Below, one piece after another: positions 1 through 12,365 of a stretch of DNA of 64,000 nt. The stretch spans positions 5,939,409-6,003,408 of the forward strand of contig CM073328.1 in the NCBI GenBank assembly GCA_037043015.1, written 5' to 3'. The stretch's first letter is position 1. Every line of letters starts with the position of its first letter. Both the position numbers and the translations under genes were made by a program. Source of the stretch: Bryum argenteum. Lineage: Eukaryota; Streptophyta; Bryopsida; Bryales; Bryaceae. The notes under the pieces are model-generated. The model saw nothing but the letters and a program-made list of their open reading frames with translations, was not told the DNA's origin and made no database searches.

Positions 1-598
1 CTTCTTGATGCACATGATATAATTCTTGCATACATTGATTATATGATTCTATAGGTTAAAATTAGGAACTTCATTGTGAACATGCAATGTGTGAAGTCTC
101 CAACTTTTTTCCACTTTGTAAGAGAATACATGACACTTCTAGATAACAAGGTGAACAACATAATATATAAGAATATATATCTTTTATAGATTACACTTAT
201 CTAGAGTAATCTTTAATAGTTACCCTCCGATTCACTTCATTCTCGAGATTCTCCAATCAATTGGTGGTGATATTATTGTTGCTTAGACGGATCGCCTTTT
301 TTTGGATGTTGTAGCCATACTTTCATGTTTGTTTCTACATGCTTCAATTTTCATAGTTATGATGTAGATAATGGGTTGTCTTATACATTATGATTTATGT
401 GCACATTGCTTCCGTTTACGCTTAATCTCCAAAACACCAACAGTCACATATTGCAAGCTACAACATCTTTGTAGTTGTTAACCTTTGTACATTAATCACT
501 TATTGAGATGATTCATGACAGTATCGTAGGGATATATTCTTTACATTGATAGCGCGACCTTGTATCTTAAATGTGCTAATTATGATTGCTCCTCACAG
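1..598. other. AT-rich stretch, no gene seen
   Basis: I see no convincing exon. The following RING-CH exon needs an upstream exon supplying the first zinc ligand and the first two bases of an arginine codon. No exon ending that way could be found here. Confidence 0.5.
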
Positions 599-1573
599 GA
601 TCTGCTACAGTGAGGAGGATGCATTTAGGTCGGATCCCATTATTTCAATCGGTTGTCGTTGCACAAGCGACCTAAGCTATGGTCACAAATCATGTTTGAT
701 GAAGTGGTTTCGAGTTAGACTGTTGAACACACTAGAAGTAACGTGCGAGGTGTGCAAGTAAGTTCTTTCATTCAGTTCTCCATATAAAAATTTGGTTATA
801 CTTTGTGATCAGTTTTTTGTACTTCGTCAATATCACATAAACTTACAAACTTATGTGTAAGTTGTTGCAGGGGGCCTATGGGAAGAACTATACAATCTAC
901 TCTTCTTGAAAGACATATCCAAAATCCTCCACTAGAAGGCGCAATGCCAACAGAGCTAATCTTGCTTCAAGTTCCAATTGAATATCTTGATCAACTTCAA
1001 GTGCCAATCGACACTCCAAATTTCAACTCCCTCGATCCTCACATACAAGAGGCCATAAATGAGGAATTGTACTTGCAGTGTGAGAAACACAAAACTGAAG
1101 TCATAGGTCGTCGTGAAGCTCTTTTTGAGATGGTACGAAGACCACTTGATGGGCCTACTCTAATTGCCCTAATTTGACGGGGATGTGAGGCGTTAGAAGA
1201 GTACATCGAGATGGTTGTTGTTCAACAGCAAAATCCTCGTGAAGAGTGTGCATTTTTTCCTCGCAATGGAAATCCCCCAAATATCAAAGTAAGTGTGTAT
1301 ACGGAATTTGAAGTTGTTCTACAAGTTGTAGCAACCCCTAGTCATGAAGATGCAGTAAATGCACTTACTAGGGAGCTTGCTCTCAACTTTTTCCTCCTTG
1401 CTGACTTATCAAAAACTGAGCATCTTATGTTGCTTCCCCGTTTAATGGTTGTGGATGCCATTTACACCGACCGGGCACAAAGTGCACTTATTACACCTTT
1501 AAGTTTAGTTGAAGGTGTTACTTTAAAGCGTCAAGTAACCTATGGCGTCTATTACATATATCGGTTAATTTAG
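599..1573 (+). pseudogene. RING-CH (MARCH-type) E3 ligase-like gene, broken
   Basis: Two exons are visible, 599-757 and 871-1573, joined in phase by GT/AG sites (AA|GTAAGT and TTGCAG|G). The first encodes most of a C4HC3 RING-CH finger: RICYSEED, then CRCTSDLSYGHKSC, then TCEVCK. This order matches membrane or soluble RINGv ubiquitin ligases, which bind an E2 through the zinc-bound finger. The second exon encodes about 230 residues that I do not recognise, with motifs such as EEYIEM and PSHEDAVNALTRELALNF. A TGA at 1175-1177 interrupts this frame, but the frame resumes at once and stays open for 130 more codons in the same phase. The 5' exon with the first cysteine is not visible. The likeliest reading is a recently inactivated host gene. 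Readthrough or an assembly error are alternatives. Confidence 0.6.
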
Positions 1574-3363
1574 TGACCCACTTATCAGTAGGAAATGATC
1601 ACACTTAGTGCTTGTTTGTGATTATAATCATTCAATAGACTACTTTAAGTTGTTTGTTACTTAGACTAGAGTCATAGACTTTGAAGGGTTGTATCCAAAT
1701 ATTTACATTTGGAAGGTATTATGGAAATTTTGTATTCAACGATTTTGTGTTGAATGTTGAATAAGTTAACCATAGCCTTATAATAATGAGGTTTTTTGAT
1801 GTGATACGTTGTGTATAAGGACTTTTGGTCAATATTGTCAAGGTTGTTTGGTGAGTCTTTTGTAGTTTCTTCTTTTGAGTTATATATTTTCTTCTCTATT
1901 CCTAGATTTTGTAAAAGATCGTGTTCAATTCTTTACCTACTTTCATTTAAAAATAAGCCTATATTATTTTTGGTTTAGTAAAAATCTTGTACTAGTTAAG
2001 TATATAATTATTGTGATTGACCAAATTAAGAAAGAATTTTAATAATCTACTAATCCATCAGGGTATAAGACTATGAACAAAATTTGACCACTTTGTTTGT
2101 TGACAAATTTGTTTACTTCCTCTATGGTATTGAAACGTGGATTGTACTCTATTATTAAGACATGTAGTTTGTTTTGTTTTGGTTTGTTTTAGACGTGACA
2201 TTATGAGTCACTATAATCCCACGCACCATTGGTCGATGAGGCCGTATGTGTGAGGTGTTGTTGTCAGCAAGTTTTTTTGTAAAATTGTCGAAAAGAGTTG
2301 AATCGCAAATTGGGTCAATTCATTCCGAGATATTCAAAATTAAAAGTATTTATGGCCTCCAAATTACAAAAAATAAATACTTAAATTAGAAATGAGCCAA
2401 ATTTTTGCATTGTTGAAGACAGTACGAAGGATCAAGATTCAAAGAATGGCGAAAGTAATTCAAGAATGGCAAAAGAGATTACCTCGTCTCATACTTTTAG
2501 TTTCAAAAGCATATTATTATATTCTTTTTTATAGTAATCTACTTAAGTATAGCAATTTTGACAATATATACGTGGCAACACCGTGGGCCATACTGGTGTA
2601 AGTATTAGAGAAATTCCATCATTGTATAGCAGGATGCCCCTTGCAAGGCCTTTCACAAACTATGAAGTCTTCTGCTCAACCACCATCATTGGCCCTTGTT
2701 GGATGAAAGGTTGAGAGTGAGCATAAGCCAAAATATTTGGCTCCATCCATGTTCTTTCATCATTGGGAAATTTACTTTCTTATTTGTTTCTTAATAAAAT
2801 TTCAGTTTCAGTTAACTTATTATAGTAAGCCAACATATTTTTTCGGCTTTGCATGAATACCAGCTCACTAACTTATTGTCGATATTGTACAGCAACTAAG
2901 AAAGAATATAAGAGGAGAAAGATTGCTTTTTCTTCAAAAGAGGAAATTAAGAATAATTAACTGCTAGTAATTTGCCCGAAGGCAAATTGCCCAAATATTC
3001 CTTACAACATCACATACACACAAGAAAGCTATTTTATTATCCATTTGACCCGCCACTGAATGGATACACAAACACAAACTGTTACAAACGCATTGCACAT
3101 ATTCCAACTGGTATAAGAAAAATAGATTCAATTAGATCATAAACGCATAGTGTGTGCTTAAGGTAAAAAACAACGTTATGGAAATTGCAACAGAATAACT
3201 ATGCCATATACAATATATAATCAACAGTATTTGGAATTCAAGATACTAAGCACAATCGACAAACTTTTGTCCGAAAATAACCTAAAAATTGTGCACACAC
3301 AAATGTAAGGCCTTCTCTATCACGACATAAGTGCAACTACGTGGCTTGAGATCTAGCATCGTT
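1574..3363. other. AT-rich intergenic DNA, no supported gene
   Basis: Only short AT-rich open frames are present, such as a 69-codon frame at 2392-2601 with no family resemblance and no splice context. The right part (about 3000-3363) is the 3' flank of the next gene. It resembles the flanks at 5.86-6.33 kb and 9.82-10.3 kb only loosely. Confidence 0.5.
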
Positions 3364-4529
3364 CTAATGATGTCGCCGGAGGTAAAATCCAAAGACAAAT
3401 ATGCAACTTTTGCACACGCACCCTTCAAGGTCTTGCTCATATTGGTTATCTGCCCTCTACTGCATACCAAATCACAAAAACACAAGCACGGTTAGTCCAA
3501 GCATTCTAAGAGCGGACTAAAACCATAAGTAGATCTAATGTACGGCAACAACAAACAATAGTACAGGATAATTACTGTAAGTAAGAAGACTTACACAAGA
3601 TCCACTCTTCATCAACATCTTGCATTGTCTCCATGGGAGTTGTTTCCTGAGGTGATGAGACGCTTCGAGATGATGCTGGAATAATTCTTGGATTGAGATG
3701 TGGGGACAATGGTGCGATCCTGGGAACGGTGGTACTTGGGGACAATGGTGCAACAATCGGCATGGTCGTATAGTGTAAAAATGCTTCAACAATTGGCGAA
3801 GTCTCGTTCGGAGAAGATGGTGCAACAATCGGTGAGGCCACATTTGGAGACGGTGTTGCGATGATGCGATGCCCTTCATGATTGTGGAACACGTTTCGCC
3901 CGCGGATACGATTTGGCAAAACTATGTCAGGGTATACCACAACCTCTGTTTCGTTGATGGGTGCCGTTGTTCCTTGTGGCACGGTGGCGTTTGGGAAGGA
4001 TGGCGCATTAATCGAACGCCCTTCACGAATGTGTAACCCTTCCATGAGCTTAGGATACAGCAAAAGTTGCTCGATGCTCAGAGGTAGAGCTGCACACGTC
4101 CAAAGCATAATTTTTTCATGTTATTATGATTCTAGGTAATCTAAGAGTGCAATAAAAAAATTGTCAGCTCGGACAACGGCAAGAAATCCAATACCCGCAA
4201 TAATTCAATAAACAAAAGATTTGAAAAATTAATCTAGGAAAGCACTTACTGCACACTAGTTCGCGGTCACCGCTTCCAAGGGTTTTCAAGGCATACTTGC
4301 GATTCTTGCTCTTGCCATACATGAAGTTATCAATGTAGATGCCTACATCAAGAAGACTCTTTCTAACATTCAAGATTTCGTGATCCACAGAGTTCCTGAA
4401 TTCTCCATCCAACTTGCCAACCTTGGAAACGCGGAGACTCGACAATCTAGACAGGCTTTCTAAATACTCTCGAATGAGATCTGCATTCTTGAGAAAGAGC
4501 TCTGCATCAAAGGCCATGGAGTACGACAT
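3364..4529 (-). CDS. Unrecognised three-exon gene (family member A)
   Basis: The modelled exons, read on the minus strand, are 4529-4250, 4089-3595 and 3449-3364. Phases match throughout and give about 286 residues. The first exon (start MSYSMAFDAELFL) is predicted alpha-helical and charged, with LIREYLESLSRLSSLRV and a basic patch GKSKNRKYALKTL. The second is proline- and serine-rich with degenerate repeats of the type (S/P)PIVAPLSPS. It also has an EGHRIIATPSP motif that recurs, altered, in the related copy at 10-11 kb. The third exon is short and cysteine-containing (DLEGCVCKSC). No known domain is recognised. A TATATAAG box lies about 130 bp upstream of the ATG, followed by a CT-rich leader. 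The third exon is the least certain, because its acceptor was chosen partly from similarity to copy B. Confidence 0.55.
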
Positions 4530-4655
4530 GGTTGTGAAACTACCAATTAGAAAAACTTCAGAACGACAATGAGCGACAATGAGCGTGAGAGAGAGAGAGA
4601 GCTCAGACTACAAGAACGTAGAAGAGGTTGTGAGGAAGTGAGGATGCGGCCTTGG

Positions 4656-4663
4656 CTTATATA
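4656..4663 (-). promoter_or_regulatory. TATA box of family member A
   Basis: TATATAAG on the minus strand lies about 127 bp before the ATG at 4529, with a (GA/CT)n tract between. The related copy B has the same box in a similar place (11179-11186), which supports it as a real core promoter. Confidence 0.6.
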
Positions 4664-5193
4664 CCCTCTTAACTCGAGTCTTGCACCATTCCAAGAACTT
4701 CTTCTATGGTGTGAACACGTTCGCAGCCCCTTAGGTATAGATGAGCACGTGGACACTACATGCACCACACAAAAGCATGGCTTTGACGACTGTTCATGGT
4801 GATAATTATAAAACACTCATTTGTGAAGGATCAAAAGTTTTTTAATAATTAAGTTCTGAGGCCTTTGACTTCAACGAGTAAAAAGAGATGATGGCTTGCA
4901 AGAGTCAAGAAGAATATGAGTAATCAATTATTTTCAATCAATGATAAATGTATAATAGTAGTAAAGTTAAGTCAATTTTAATTACAAATAACTCATTTGT
5001 GAGGGACGACCAAAGGTTCACTTTAAGTTATATTATTTTTGTGTTTTGGAGGCTTGGTCCTAAACAAGAAATGATGACGTAGAATAGTAAAAAGAGCCCT
5101 AGAAACTAGTTATTTTCACTAAAAATCAAGTGTATACAAGTAGTTCATTTACATTTCTCATCCACTTCTATAACATAATACTATTCGGCGATC
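4664..5193. other. Intergenic, upstream of gene A
   Basis: AT-rich DNA with no gene. The motif CTCATTTGTGA(A/G)GGA occurs twice (around 4817 and 4989), each followed by a similar stretch. This looks like an old short duplication. Confidence 0.4.
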
Positions 5194-5400
5194 CTTTCTA
5201 CCTACCAGACCTTCCTACCTACCAAACCTTCCTACCCACCAAATCTTCCTACTTACCAAACCTTCCTACCCACCGAACCTTCCTACCCACCAAACCTTCC
5301 TACCCACCAAAGCTTCCTACTCACCAAACCTTCCTACCCACCGAACCTTCCTACCCACCAAACCTTCCTACCCAACGCACCAACCTACCATCTTACGAAT
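5194..5400. repeat. 17-bp minisatellite
   Basis: About 12 imperfect copies of the 17-mer CCTTCCTACCCACCAAA stand in tandem. Because 3 x 17 = 51, the plus frame stays open and reads as a repeating Pro/Thr/Leu peptide of 17-residue period (an apparent ORF at 5130-5462). I treat this as a by-product of the repeat, not a gene. Confidence 0.9.
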
Positions 5401-5469
5401 TTACCAACCAACCTATCTACCTATCTTCTTTTATGTTTTCTGGATTATGTAAATTAAAATGAATTAAAT

Positions 5470-5493
5470 TATATATATATATATATATATATA
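5470..5493. repeat. (TA)n microsatellite
   Basis: An uninterrupted alternating AT tract of about 24 bp just after the minisatellite. Confidence 0.95.
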
Positions 5494-5859
5494 ACACGGC
5501 ATATAAAAATTATTATGGAATGGTAGACACGAGATACATTTTTAAAATAGTATAAAGTATCCCTTTACAATGTATCCCTTTACAATGTATAGGTAGTCTT
5601 ATTGATATCTATAAGTTGAATAAGGCCATTTTATCGTTGAAAGTAGATCACAAATGAAGATATTCTTGGTTAAATGTAGGTAGCATGCTACTTCATAATT
5701 TTTTAAATCATGTCGGACTTGTGAAGAGCCTATTATCTAGAAACCTAAACAATAAATTTAGTAATGTTACATGTTATATTTATAGGCATTGTTTTAAATT
5801 GCATCAACTCCCTTGCTATTAAAATTCATCATCATGTGAGCTTTTTTTCTATTTCTAGG

Positions 5860-6330
5860 CTTTCAAGAACACACAAGCAAGCTGAAAAGCAAGACATTCA
5901 TTCTATCAACTATACAATAAGTACAACATGAAGTGCATCGTAGTACACTATCAATCATACACAAACATATAAGCTTTGGTGTAATACCAAGCAATATATA
6001 TAGTGTATTTACAGAAGGTACGTAACAAATTTATCATTATTGCAAGAGCATAATTATGTCACTTATACAAGATTAACAATAAGTGAAATTCAAATTTAAG
6101 AAATTAAGCATAATGAACAACACAATTCACACCAAATTGAACATAGTAAATGCACACACATCTTCGTATGCATGAATGTTGTAGTCATACCCTATGAGCC
6201 TCAACAAAACATGAAAACAAACCCACTCTTATTCCAAGAAAATTCATATGTATCTAACTCAAAACAATTCCACAAATCAAGGATCCAATTAAAGTAATGT
6301 AGGCAAAGCACTCACTTAGTTCCTTAACCC
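5860..6330 (-). repeat. 3'-flank-like copy of the A/B gene family
   Basis: This stretch resembles 9820-10400, the 3' flank of copy B. Shared blocks include ACACAAGCAAGCT, GCAAGAGCATAAT and a run around AAGCATA(A/G)TG(A/T)ACAA. No matching coding exons follow; different repeat DNA adjoins at 6340. It looks like a third, truncated copy of the family or a repeat embedded in it. Confidence 0.5.
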
Positions 6331-6339
6331 CTAAATGCC

Positions 6340-7110
6340 CGTGCGATTTTTGGACCTTCAAAACCAAAAACCGCAGTTTTTGACCACCTTGTACAAGTTG
6401 AGGCATGCTTTCTCTTTTATTTACATTTTTTGTATCTTCAACCGTAAGATCTTAAACCTTACTACCTGCACTAATATCAAGTAAAATTTCAGCAGTTGGA
6501 TCTTTACCAAGTGTAAGATCGTGATGTTCAAAGTTGACTAAAAAGTTTTTTTGGGCTTCGCCTCAAAGACCTAGTTTATATGGTGCCAAGGTAGATTTGA
6601 TGATTGATACTCCAAACATTATGCTCATACTTTTTATCAAGTAGGTAATCAAGTTGATTTGATCATGCAAAATTTTAGAGACTCCTTCAAATTTTTTGAC
6701 CTTCATACAAATTATTTTCCACAAGAAGGTATGAAAACAAAAATATAGTGAAACATGCATTTCATTAGATATAATTATTTTTACAAAGAATTGAATGGCA
6801 AGTAGGTGCCTTTATGAGTATGGAAGTTTTGAGAGAAAGATATTTTGACAAATTTTGTAAGAAGTAACTTGGAAATCACTAGAAATTGTGAAGATTGTTT
6901 TGTAATTTTTGGAAGTTGCCCTTGTGAAATCCACAAACTTTTTGACTTAAGTCACTTTAGAACTTGAATAATGATTTGGTTATGAAAATACTTGTAAAAA
7001 AATTATTTTTTTAGAAAATCTAAATTTAAACTTCCCTATTTGGACTTGAAGTCTAAAATTTCTAGATTAAGGTTCTAAAATTGGAACTTGACTTTGCAAA
7101 TTTTACCACA
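6340..7110. repeat. Dispersed repeat, copy 1
   Basis: Related copies lie at 11800-12110 and 27870-28230. Shared blocks include GACCTTCAAAACCAAAAACCG versus GACCTCCAAGACCAAAAACTG, then AATTTCA(A/G)C(A/G)(G/T)TTGGATCTTTA, TTTTTTTGGGCTTC, CAAACTTTTTGACTT and GGAA(C/T)TTGACTTTGCAAATTT. There are no coding features, TIRs or LTR ends that I can define. Family unknown. Confidence 0.6.
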
Positions 7111-9819
7111 TACACTTTGTAGTAGAAAGAGCACCCAATAAAAATCTTAGGAAAAAATATTACTTAAACCCCTTCATCCACGGTGCCCAAAATTGCAAAA
7201 GCCATTTTGTCTTCCTTGAATTTTGGGGGTAAAGCAAGTCAAGTAGATCTTTTGTTACCTCCCGGATTCATAATGTATGGCAATGGATTCTTCGAGCTCC
7301 TCTTTGTATAATTTACATTTTGGGCAAAAGGATGTTATCTTTTTCTCCTATTTTTGGTCCCTTTGTGTGATATGATCACATGACTTAAATTACTTTTGTA
7401 AGACTAAATTCACATAAAGAATTGTGAACCTTATTGTGGGTACGCTTGTGTATTTTTTTGCGAATAAGGTTTGTAATTCAATTTATTTTTTTTTATTGAT
7501 GTGCACTTTGAGGTTTTAAAATGTCGTAAAAGAGCTTATTATTAAGAAAACTAAACTACCATATGCAACAATAAAAATTTCCTTTGAAATTATGTTTTGA
7601 GTATAATAGAGCATAATTATATTGTCTTAATGAGAGCCAAAAATAAATATTTATTCTGAGAAATTGAGCAATCTTTGGCACTTTCTCAAATGTATTTGAA
7701 ATGTGAGCGAAGTCCTCGTTAAATCAGGTTTCTATAACTTTTTGGTGCCTATTCAGCTCCAAAGTTCTGTTTCAGGTTGTCCAACTATTCACCATGCATT
7801 GTGAATTTTAAGAAACCCTTGCTTCATAAATGCATCAACAATTGATTGGTGGCAATCAAATTATAGTTAGAAAGAACTATTGTGCACCTCACATGAGACT
7901 TCATCATTCATTAGCTGGAGTCTGAGGGACGCTTTAAATAGGGAGTTGAGCCGTTAATCGTGCCAAATGACGACAAAAATCCTCTTATGTGATTGGTCAA
8001 TTTGAGATTTTCTCAAAATAACCCAATCACATGAAAAAACTTTTGACCTCCTTTGACCCAATCCTTCACTCCCTGTATCAAGCGTCTCAAACTATTTAAC
8101 TCCTGAAGGGGGTAGGTGAGGTTTTTGCCATGCAACCATGTCTCGCCCTTAAGAGCGGGGACAGTGAGGTGCAAACGGTCTTGGCCGCCCGTCGGGAACC
8201 CGAAGTCGCCCGCCCAAGTCGTCGCAAGAAGACCAACCCGAAGGCGACTTCGGAGATGGAATCGGAGATCACTACATGTTTTCGGCATGAAAACTCCTTC
8301 ATCGATGATCCGATCGCAGTGCATGCAAGGTTCACCTTGACTAATGAATGAACAAGGCATGCTCTTACAAGTCATTTATTATGTACGACCAATATCTTGT
8401 ACCAAAATATATTTGCAAACTTCTACTTTAAACATTAATTTTTGTGGAGAAGATGTTCTTTAGCTAAATGCATTACATTGCAACTTGACGACTTGGGCTG
8501 GTATTTGAGCACCCAGCTCAGCAGAGGGAGGGCGGGTGACTTGGGGACTCCCAAGGGGCGGGGAGGAGGGCATGTGCGAGGAGTGAGGCGGAGATCCCTC
8601 ACTGTCCCGCCCTTAGAAGTGAGGGCACGCATGTGCCGCTTCTACCGTTGGCTTGAGCCGCATGGCCTTAGCTAAAATTGGGCGGCTCTAGCCAACCCAA
8701 AATCTTATGAATGGAAGTTTGATCTCTTTGGTTTCTTTACAAATCTTTCCAATTTTGTTCAGTCAAGTATGATCTCCAAGGATTTTAAATTACGCAAAAA
8801 ACATGGGTATTAAAGGGTCAATTTGATGTTTTAAGATCTTGGAGATTAGAGATTTATACCCACATACACTAAGTGGACACGCAGTGGCCTTTAATTGCTT
8901 AAAAAACTTCATTGCTCCTCCTTAAGAAAAAATTTGAGAAATGCTCGAGCAAAATCTTTAAATGGCTATAGGTGGTTAGGTCACACCAAATTTTACCAAA
9001 CCCCTTTTTGCATCATAAACTTGAAATATTTGGCCTTCATATTCTCTATCCAAAAAAATTCCACATTTCAATAATTGTATATCATGACCCTCCAAGCTCC
9101 TATTTTTGGACTTTTTGAGAAACTAGACACCCTACCTTAATATGTAAGAGCATCCAATATAATGTAAAATGACATTCTCAAACGGATGAAGAAGGGTCTT
9201 GTATGGTGAGCATCTTGGAAACTATGTAAGGTCCACCTAACCCTAAAACAAGCAAATGTCTTTTTAATAATAATAATAAAATAATAAATAAATAAAATAT
9301 TCTAAGCAAATGTACATAAGGAAATTATCAAAAAGTGAAGAGATTCAACAAAATATGAGAAGGCACTATCATTGTGTTCTTCCTTATGTAATAGGGGACA
9401 CGATAAAACTTGACTCAAAAGGATTTTTCTAAAAGTCACTTATAAGGATATGGATAGAAGTACTCTAAAAATTGGTTTTGCAATGGTTCTCAAGGGCCTC
9501 TTTATCTTTTATATCCTCTTTTTATCAATCTCACATTAATATTGAAGAGTATATGGGTGGAGATGTTGCCAAATCTTACTATTAATGCAATAGAAAGATT
9601 TTGCAATACTCATGCCTTGATAATCATGAACTTTATAATTTAAATGAAATGTATCCATCTTTGTGCCAATAAGATGAACATGCACTTGTTTGAGTCAGAG
9701 TGCATGATTTCATTAAGACTTCATACAGTGATAAGTTGATATAGTAATACCATTTCCACTCTTCACATCTTTCCATTGTCCTTATAGATTAAGAGCCTTG
9801 GTGTCATCTCTTCATTGCA
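7111..9819. other. AT-rich intergenic DNA with two GC-rich islands
   Basis: No gene is supported. Most is AT-rich. Two abrupt GC-rich islands, about 8105-8300 and 8500-8660, share a GC-rich motif in opposite orientation: CTTAAGAGCGGGGACAGTGAGG in one and, on the other strand, CTAAGGGCGGGACAGTGAGG. Short overlapping frames in both islands look incidental. The stretch at 7905-8050 resembles parts of 11520-11600 and 42120-42230 (segments such as CAATCACATGA). Confidence 0.4.
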
Positions 9820-11086
9820 TACGCTCATAAAATACACACAAGCAAGCTAAAAACTTGAGAAGCACGAAATTGATGTTAAATACCATACACAAAGGAAGAA
9901 TTGTAATGTAGTATTCTAATATGGATGCACAAAGATCAAGGCCCTAATATGTAATTGTGCATATACACATTGTATTACAGAAGATACAAGACAATGACAC
10001 GAACATGGCAAGAGCATAATCATGCAACATGCTTAGAATATTTACATTCAAAGAGTTCACATTTACAAAGCTAAGCATTGTGTACAATAGACTAGTGACA
10101 AGCTAAACACCCCAAACTCAATTACACAAGGTCTTTTCTACTAGGTATGATATCCCCATCAGCTACAAGGGCCACCATGTGGCTTAAGATTGGGCGTTGT
10201 TCCATGCCTTCAAGCCAAGTTGGAGATGGTCTTGCAATGATCACACACCCTTCAAGATCATCCTCATGTTCACAAGACAATCAAGTCTTATATATCTTAA
10301 ACTGCAAACAATGAAAACAATCACACACTTATTCTAAACAATCCAAGTGCATAGTCATACAGTGACTACATCCAACCTCAACAAGTCAGAAATTATCACA
10401 CATGGGATTTGGGTATCTAATATTGGTAGAGCACTTACTTAAGGTCCACTCTTGATCGATATCATGGGTTCCTTGTGGAGAAGTAACATCCGGAGATGAT
10501 GTTAGCATAATTGCACACCCTTCAAGAACGTGTAACCTCTTATGTAACCCCGCATGTGATCCCTCGAGCGACCCCTCATATAATCCCTCATGCAACCCCT
10601 CATGCGACTCCTCTTTTTGGCTTTGAGTATCTTGCTCACGTTTTTTAACAGTTGGTTTTAGACTTAGTACTGCATAGTTACCAAAGCATGAAAAAATGTA
10701 CACGGTTAAGTGAAGCATACAAAATTACAATTAGATCCAATGTCACCAAAAATTTAATAATCAACTTAAACAAAAGAGTACTTACATAATTCATTAAGGT
10801 AAGATTGAGATCCCCAATCCGGTTTGGTAGAGGAGTGGTAAACAATTCCTCAATCAAGGCGAGAAACTCCTCTGGTTACCTCCCGGGTTGCATTTTCTAT
10901 GAAAACAAGTTCTGCATCTCTACTAGAAACTTTTGGTCCAGCTTTCTCCAAGACGAGGAGGCGGATCCTCATAGCTGCAAGTCTAGCCACAACACGAGCA
11001 ATACTTGCCTCAATCTTAGCATGTCTCGAAATGACACTCTCATCGGATAATGCTTCGGAATTCACCAAGAACGTAACCGACGACAT
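9820..11086 (-). pseudogene. Decayed relative of the three-exon gene (copy B)
   Basis: It has the architecture of family member A. A first-exon frame starts at 11086 (MSSVTFLVNSEALSD). A middle exon of about 10669-10440 ends in DIDQEWTL, against DVDEEWIL in A, with the identical donor phase and GTAAGT. A DLEGCV block lies at about 10240. Repeats of the type EGLHEGLYEGSLEGSH replace the Pro/Ser repeats of A. The first exon changes frame near 10850: the continuation EEFLALIEELFTTPLPNRIG up to the donor at 10785 is in another frame. I also found no clean acceptor for exon 3. It is therefore probably a pseudogene, though an unrecognised extra intron could rescue the first exon. Confidence 0.5.
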
Positions 11087-11178
11087 GGCTGTATATCAAC
11101 TATTACACAAAAAGAAAAACTATGCTGGCAATTGACGTGTGTAAGAGTGTTAAGGCAATGGCAATGAAGAAGTGAGGA

Positions 11179-11186
11179 CTTATATA
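11179..11186 (-). promoter_or_regulatory. TATA box of copy B
   Basis: TATATAAG on the minus strand about 93 bp upstream of the ATG at 11086, matching the arrangement in gene A. Confidence 0.5.
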
Positions 11187-11799
11187 AGTTTCAATTTGAG
11201 AACTTTGTGTCAACTCGGACATGTTGGTGGTGGGTGATAGATGGATGAATTCGTGGCGCCCATGCAAATTGAAACTTGTTTTTAATTTGAGATCGTTTGG
11301 GAAAAGACACATAGTTATAATGGTCAAGTATTGATCCTATCCAATCCAAAAGGGCAACAAAATTTATGCGATGTTTGCAACTTTAATTGAAACTTTTATC
11401 CTTATCGCTCCAAATGTGGAATAAGATCATTTGGATGACAATTTCAACTTGTGAAAAGCCATGATATTTTCTTATGATTTTTTGACCAGATTCTTTCGGA
11501 TTGTATTCTTAGGAACGCTTTACTATGAGAGTCAAGGCGTACATGGGGCGGAAGGAGGGGCAAAAATCCTCTCAATATTATTGGTTCATTTTTCGTAGTG
11601 AAGCGTCCCTAAATGAAGTTCATTTTGTAGTCATGAAAATCTTATCTCAATTTAGGATGCAAGGTCACTATGATGGCAAGTGTGTCTCTTCAAAGACTTC
11701 AAATGAACACAAAGTTGTAAGACAATCATTATTTAGAAATTGTGAGAAATATAATATAAAACTCTAGGGCGCATTTTTGCGGAAATTTACTTTAACAAT
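11187..11799. other. Intergenic, no gene seen
   Basis: An 80-codon plus frame (11525-11767) has no family resemblance and lies in repeat-like DNA. The GTCAAGGCGTACATGGGGCG motif recurs as GTCAAGCCATACATGGAACC at 41781. Confidence 0.4.
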
Positions 11800-12110
11800 C
11801 TTGACCTCTGAGCGTTTCTTGGACCTCCAAGACCAAAAACTGCAATTTTTGAGCACCTTTTACAAGTTAAGGTATGATTCGATTTAATTTACTCTTTTCA
11901 TATTTTCAACGGTAAGACCTTGAACCTTACTATTTGCACTAATACCAAGTAAAATTTCAACGTTGGATCTTTATCAACTCTAAGATTGTAATGTTTGAAG
12001 TTGATTGAAAAGTTTTTTTGGGCTTCACACATGGCGTTGAGCCATACATGGGGCCAAGAAAGGACAAAAATACATGATTGGTTCATTTCTTGTAGTTCAA
12101 AACAAGGACC
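11800..12110. repeat. Dispersed repeat, copy 2
   Basis: Same family as 6340-7110. The two copies align from the GACC(T)CCAAGACCAAAAACTG block to TTTTTTTGGGCTTC. Confidence 0.6.
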
Positions 12111-12365
12111 AATCATGTTGAGGAATTCACAAAGCAAATTCTCTTTTAGAGTTCCAAACATGAGCTCAAGGCTTAACTTGTTTGGTTATGGGATGATGGA
12201 AGCAGTTTAGGATGATGTAAGAGGGTTTCAATGAATGAATAAGTCTAGGTTTGAGGACCCAAAGTGTCTCATGATGAAGTTTGAGATCTGATACTACTGA
12301 CAATGATAGTAGACAATGACAACAATCTTTCATCCGAAATCATCTTCCCCAATTCCTCCACATCC

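Noticed and set aside
5130-5462. 110-residue Pro/Thr-rich ORF that might be a cell-wall protein
   Set aside because: It is a translation of the 17-bp minisatellite; 51 bp is a multiple of three, so the open frame is automatic.
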